Positions 13,274 through 14,306 of a stretch of 14,306 bases of DNA are shown in pieces (position 1 is the first letter of the stretch; each line of letters starts with the position of its first letter). Both the position numbers and the translations under genes were made by a program. This DNA is from Candidatus Gottesmanbacteria bacterium (GTDB lineage Bacteria > Patescibacteriota > Microgenomatia > UBA10105 > UBA927). The notes beneath the pieces were generated by a model. The model did not search any database. It was not told where the DNA came from and saw only the letters and a list, made by a program, of their open reading frames with translations. The stretch covers positions 1 through 14,306 of the forward strand of contig JACREP010000088.1 of NCBI GenBank assembly GCA_016218185.1. The letters run 5' to 3'.

Positions 13274-13916
13274 GACCCTCCTCATAACACGACCAAGCCA
13301 CGACCCCACAACCCGGTACTGTTATTATTGGTCGGAGCCGGTGATAAAAAAAGCAAAGGAAAAAGCATTTCGCGTCCTTGATATTGCTGATAACAAGGCA
13401 ACAAAGGAGATATTTGAGAGTTATCTGCAAAAGTAGGAACCGCAGTTCTTGTTTCTTAACGGGCATGGGACACAAACCATAGTTTTTGGCCATGACGATA
13501 AACCGATTCTAGATGAGAGTAACGTCAATGTTGTTCCTCAAGGTTCTATTATGTACGTGAGAAGTTGTGATGTTGGCGCTAAATTGGGAGAAAAGATTGT
13601 TGGGCAAGCGGCGGTATTCATCGGCTACCGTAAAGCATTCGGATTTTACAGGCTGAATAATTACATGAGAAATCCGCTTGCGGATTCTTTGGCAAAATTT
13701 AGCTTTGAGCCGTCAAATCTTGTCGCAACCACGCTTTTGAAAGGTAAAACCGCAGAAGAAGCTCATGAACGTTCAAGGGAAGCGATGCGCAGAAATCTTC
13801 AATACCTGTTGTCCAGTAAAGCATCGGAATTAGAACGGCAGTGCGCAACCCCGTTGTGGTGGAACTACAAGTATCAAGTACTTCATGGTGATAGAGAAGC
13901 GCGGCTCCAAGCATAA
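13260..13916 (+). pseudogene. Caspase-like (clan CD) cysteine peptidase interrupted by one in-frame TAG
   Basis: The frame reads as one coherent 217-residue protein plus an amber codon at position 59 (13434-13436). Before the stop come KTLLITRPSHDPTTRYCYYWSEPV and a helix to ESYLQK. After it, with no frame change, come FLFLNGHGTQTIVFGHDD and IMYVRSCDVGAKLGE. A hydrophobic strand leading into HG (His69) and another into SC (Cys103) are the two catalytic blocks of clan CD peptidases (caspases, gingipains, CHAT). The FIGY strand, a long helix with HERSREAMRRNLQYLLSS, and a PLWWNYKYQVLHGD tail follow. Both catalytic residues lie after the stop. The start at 13260 has GGAG at a 6-base spacing and overlaps the upstream gene. 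No in-frame ATG restores the catalytic part (the first is at 13551, after His69), and only a TTG at 13449 precedes it. It may be a recent pseudogene, a readthrough gene or a base error. Substrate is unknown. Confidence 0.7.
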
Positions 13917-13930
13917 CATCCCCGCAGTCC

Positions 13931-13959
13931 TTGTTTTCATCTCTGCCGTTTGCTATATT
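13931..13959 (+). promoter_or_regulatory. Predicted promoter with no protein gene directly downstream
   Basis: TTGTTT (13931-13936), a 17-bp spacer, and TATATT (13954-13959) with a TGC extended -10 form one of the better promoters in the window. Start is predicted near 13966. Frames that follow are very short (5 codons from 13979). It either transcribes a long leader for the DUF2079-type gene or a small RNA that includes the inverted-repeat element at 14047-14123. Confidence 0.5.
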
Positions 13960-14046
13960 CTTCTTGAAGACTTAAAAAATGGATCGGTTCTTGTAAGGTG
14001 ATTGGGGAGAGATTGAAGCTAATATATAACCCTGTCCTATAAATTC

Positions 14047-14123
14047 CCGCGTTCCTTCGCCAACGAAGTTGACTTGTCCACACCAGGTGTGTGTCAGCTA
14101 GACACCTAAGGAAACCCTCGCGG
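14047..14123. repeat. Foldable multi-stem inverted-repeat element
   Basis: CCGCG (14047-14051) and TTCCTT (14052-14057) pair with CGCGG (14119-14123) and AAGGAA (14108-14113), with five unpaired bases on the 3' side. Directly inside, AGGTGT (14085-14090) pairs with ACACCT (14102-14107). Alternative stems are CACACC/GGTGTG and CTTCG-CCAA-CGAAG. The nesting suggests a structured RNA or a small palindromic repeat element. No T-run follows. Confidence 0.5.
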
Positions 14124-14126
14124 TAG

Positions 14127-14132
14127 TATAAT
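14127..14132 (+). promoter_or_regulatory. Perfect TATAAT -10 box immediately upstream of the DUF2079-type gene
   Basis: TATAAT ends 5 bases before the ATG at 14138, so the predicted start falls at or next to the A of the ATG and the mRNA would be leaderless. No good -35 is seen at 16-18 bp. GAGG lies just before the ATG with one base of spacing, too close for normal ribosome pairing. Confidence 0.5.
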
Positions 14133-14137
14133 GAGGT

Positions 14138-14306
14138 ATGGCTTCACGCTTGGCGGTTCGCCTTCTTATTGGTTGGATAATACTCCTTGGTACCCTCTAT
14201 AGCACGCTTTCGATCATTCGCCACAACCACTTTGAATCCGGCGGGTTTGACTTGGGGATTTATGATCAGGCGGTGTGGCAGTATTCACACTTTTTATCTC
14301 CGTACA
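14138..14306 (+). CDS. DUF2079-type polytopic membrane protein (partial, 3' end outside window)
   Basis: The first 56 residues of a protein that continues past the window. After a short basic start (MASRLAVR) comes a membrane segment (about 9-26, LLIGWIILLGTLYSTLSI), then HNHFESGGFDLGIYDQAVWQY. The FDLGIYDQAVW block is the hallmark of the DUF2079 family, large multi-pass membrane proteins distantly resembling GT-C glycosyltransferases such as oligosaccharyl- or mannosyltransferases. If that holds, it would act at the cell surface on lipid-linked sugars, but no activity is established. The ATG at 14138 sits almost on the predicted transcription start. Nothing visible ties it functionally to the peptidase cassette. 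Confidence 0.75.
   Translation, partial: MASRLAVRLLIGWIILLGTLYSTLSIIRHNHFESGGFDLGIYDQAVWQYSHFLSPY

Noticed and set aside
13434..13436. TAG reassigned to an amino acid in this organism
   Set aside because: mraY and ftsW end at TAG exactly where the families end, so a global recoding is unlikely. Only gene-specific readthrough remains open.
13966..14060. tRNA or known structural RNA after the promoter at 13931-13959
   Set aside because: No acceptor/T-arm pairing or GTTCGA-type T-loop is found, and nothing resembles tmRNA, SRP RNA or RNase P RNA. Only an unnamed structured segment can be claimed.

Overview
The window looks like bacterial chromosome from a small-genome, uncultivated lineage of the Candidate Phyla Radiation (Patescibacteria). 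This is an inference. It rests on the compact division and cell-wall cluster with 4-base ATGA overlaps and lineage-typical sequence variants (MurG, MraY, MurD P-loop), the A-rich AAATCAA heptamer repeats, the style of the integrase, and the cassette of small unnamed proteins. TAA, TAG and TGA all act as normal stops at the ends of clear genes (mraY and ftsW end in TAG; murI and murG end in TGA), so the standard bacterial code applies and UGA is not recoded.

Region 1 (2-11558) is a plus-strand division and cell wall (dcw-type) cluster. Its order is: the C-terminal end of a Mur ligase-like protein, a DegT/DnrJ/EryC1-type PLP aminotransferase, a FemA/FemB-type peptidoglycan bridge transferase, an undecaprenol kinase-type DagK protein, mraY, murI, murD, ftsW, murG, ftsQ, ftsA and ftsZ. 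Together they supply D-glutamate (MurI), add it to the nucleotide precursor (MurD), load the precursor on the undecaprenyl carrier (MraY, MurG, with carrier recycling by the kinase), modify the stem peptide (FemA/B type), polymerise glycan (FtsW) and run the divisome (FtsQ, FtsA, FtsZ). murB, murC and ddl are not in the visible cluster. The aminotransferase gene carries five tandem 7-bp repeats inside its reading frame.

Region 2 (11559-12831) looks like a decayed mobile-element scar. It holds a tyrosine recombinase cut off before its catalytic domain, a minus-strand gene for a small membrane-anchored protein, two imperfect 25-bp direct repeats around that gene, and several inverted repeats.

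Region 3 (12832-13916) is a compact three-gene plus-strand cassette: a 63-residue protein, an 85-residue protein and a caspase-like (clan CD) cysteine peptidase with visible His and Cys blocks. The peptidase reading frame is interrupted by one in-frame TAG, upstream of both catalytic residues. This cassette is the best candidate for an undescribed system in the window.

Region 4 (13917-14306) holds a strong-looking promoter with no protein gene behind it, a foldable inverted-repeat element, and the start of a DUF2079-type multi-pass membrane protein that runs off the window.

Several genes (the kinase, the minus-strand gene, the cassette and the DUF2079 gene) have a -10 box only 5-13 bases ahead of the ATG, which suggests leaderless or near-leaderless transcripts.
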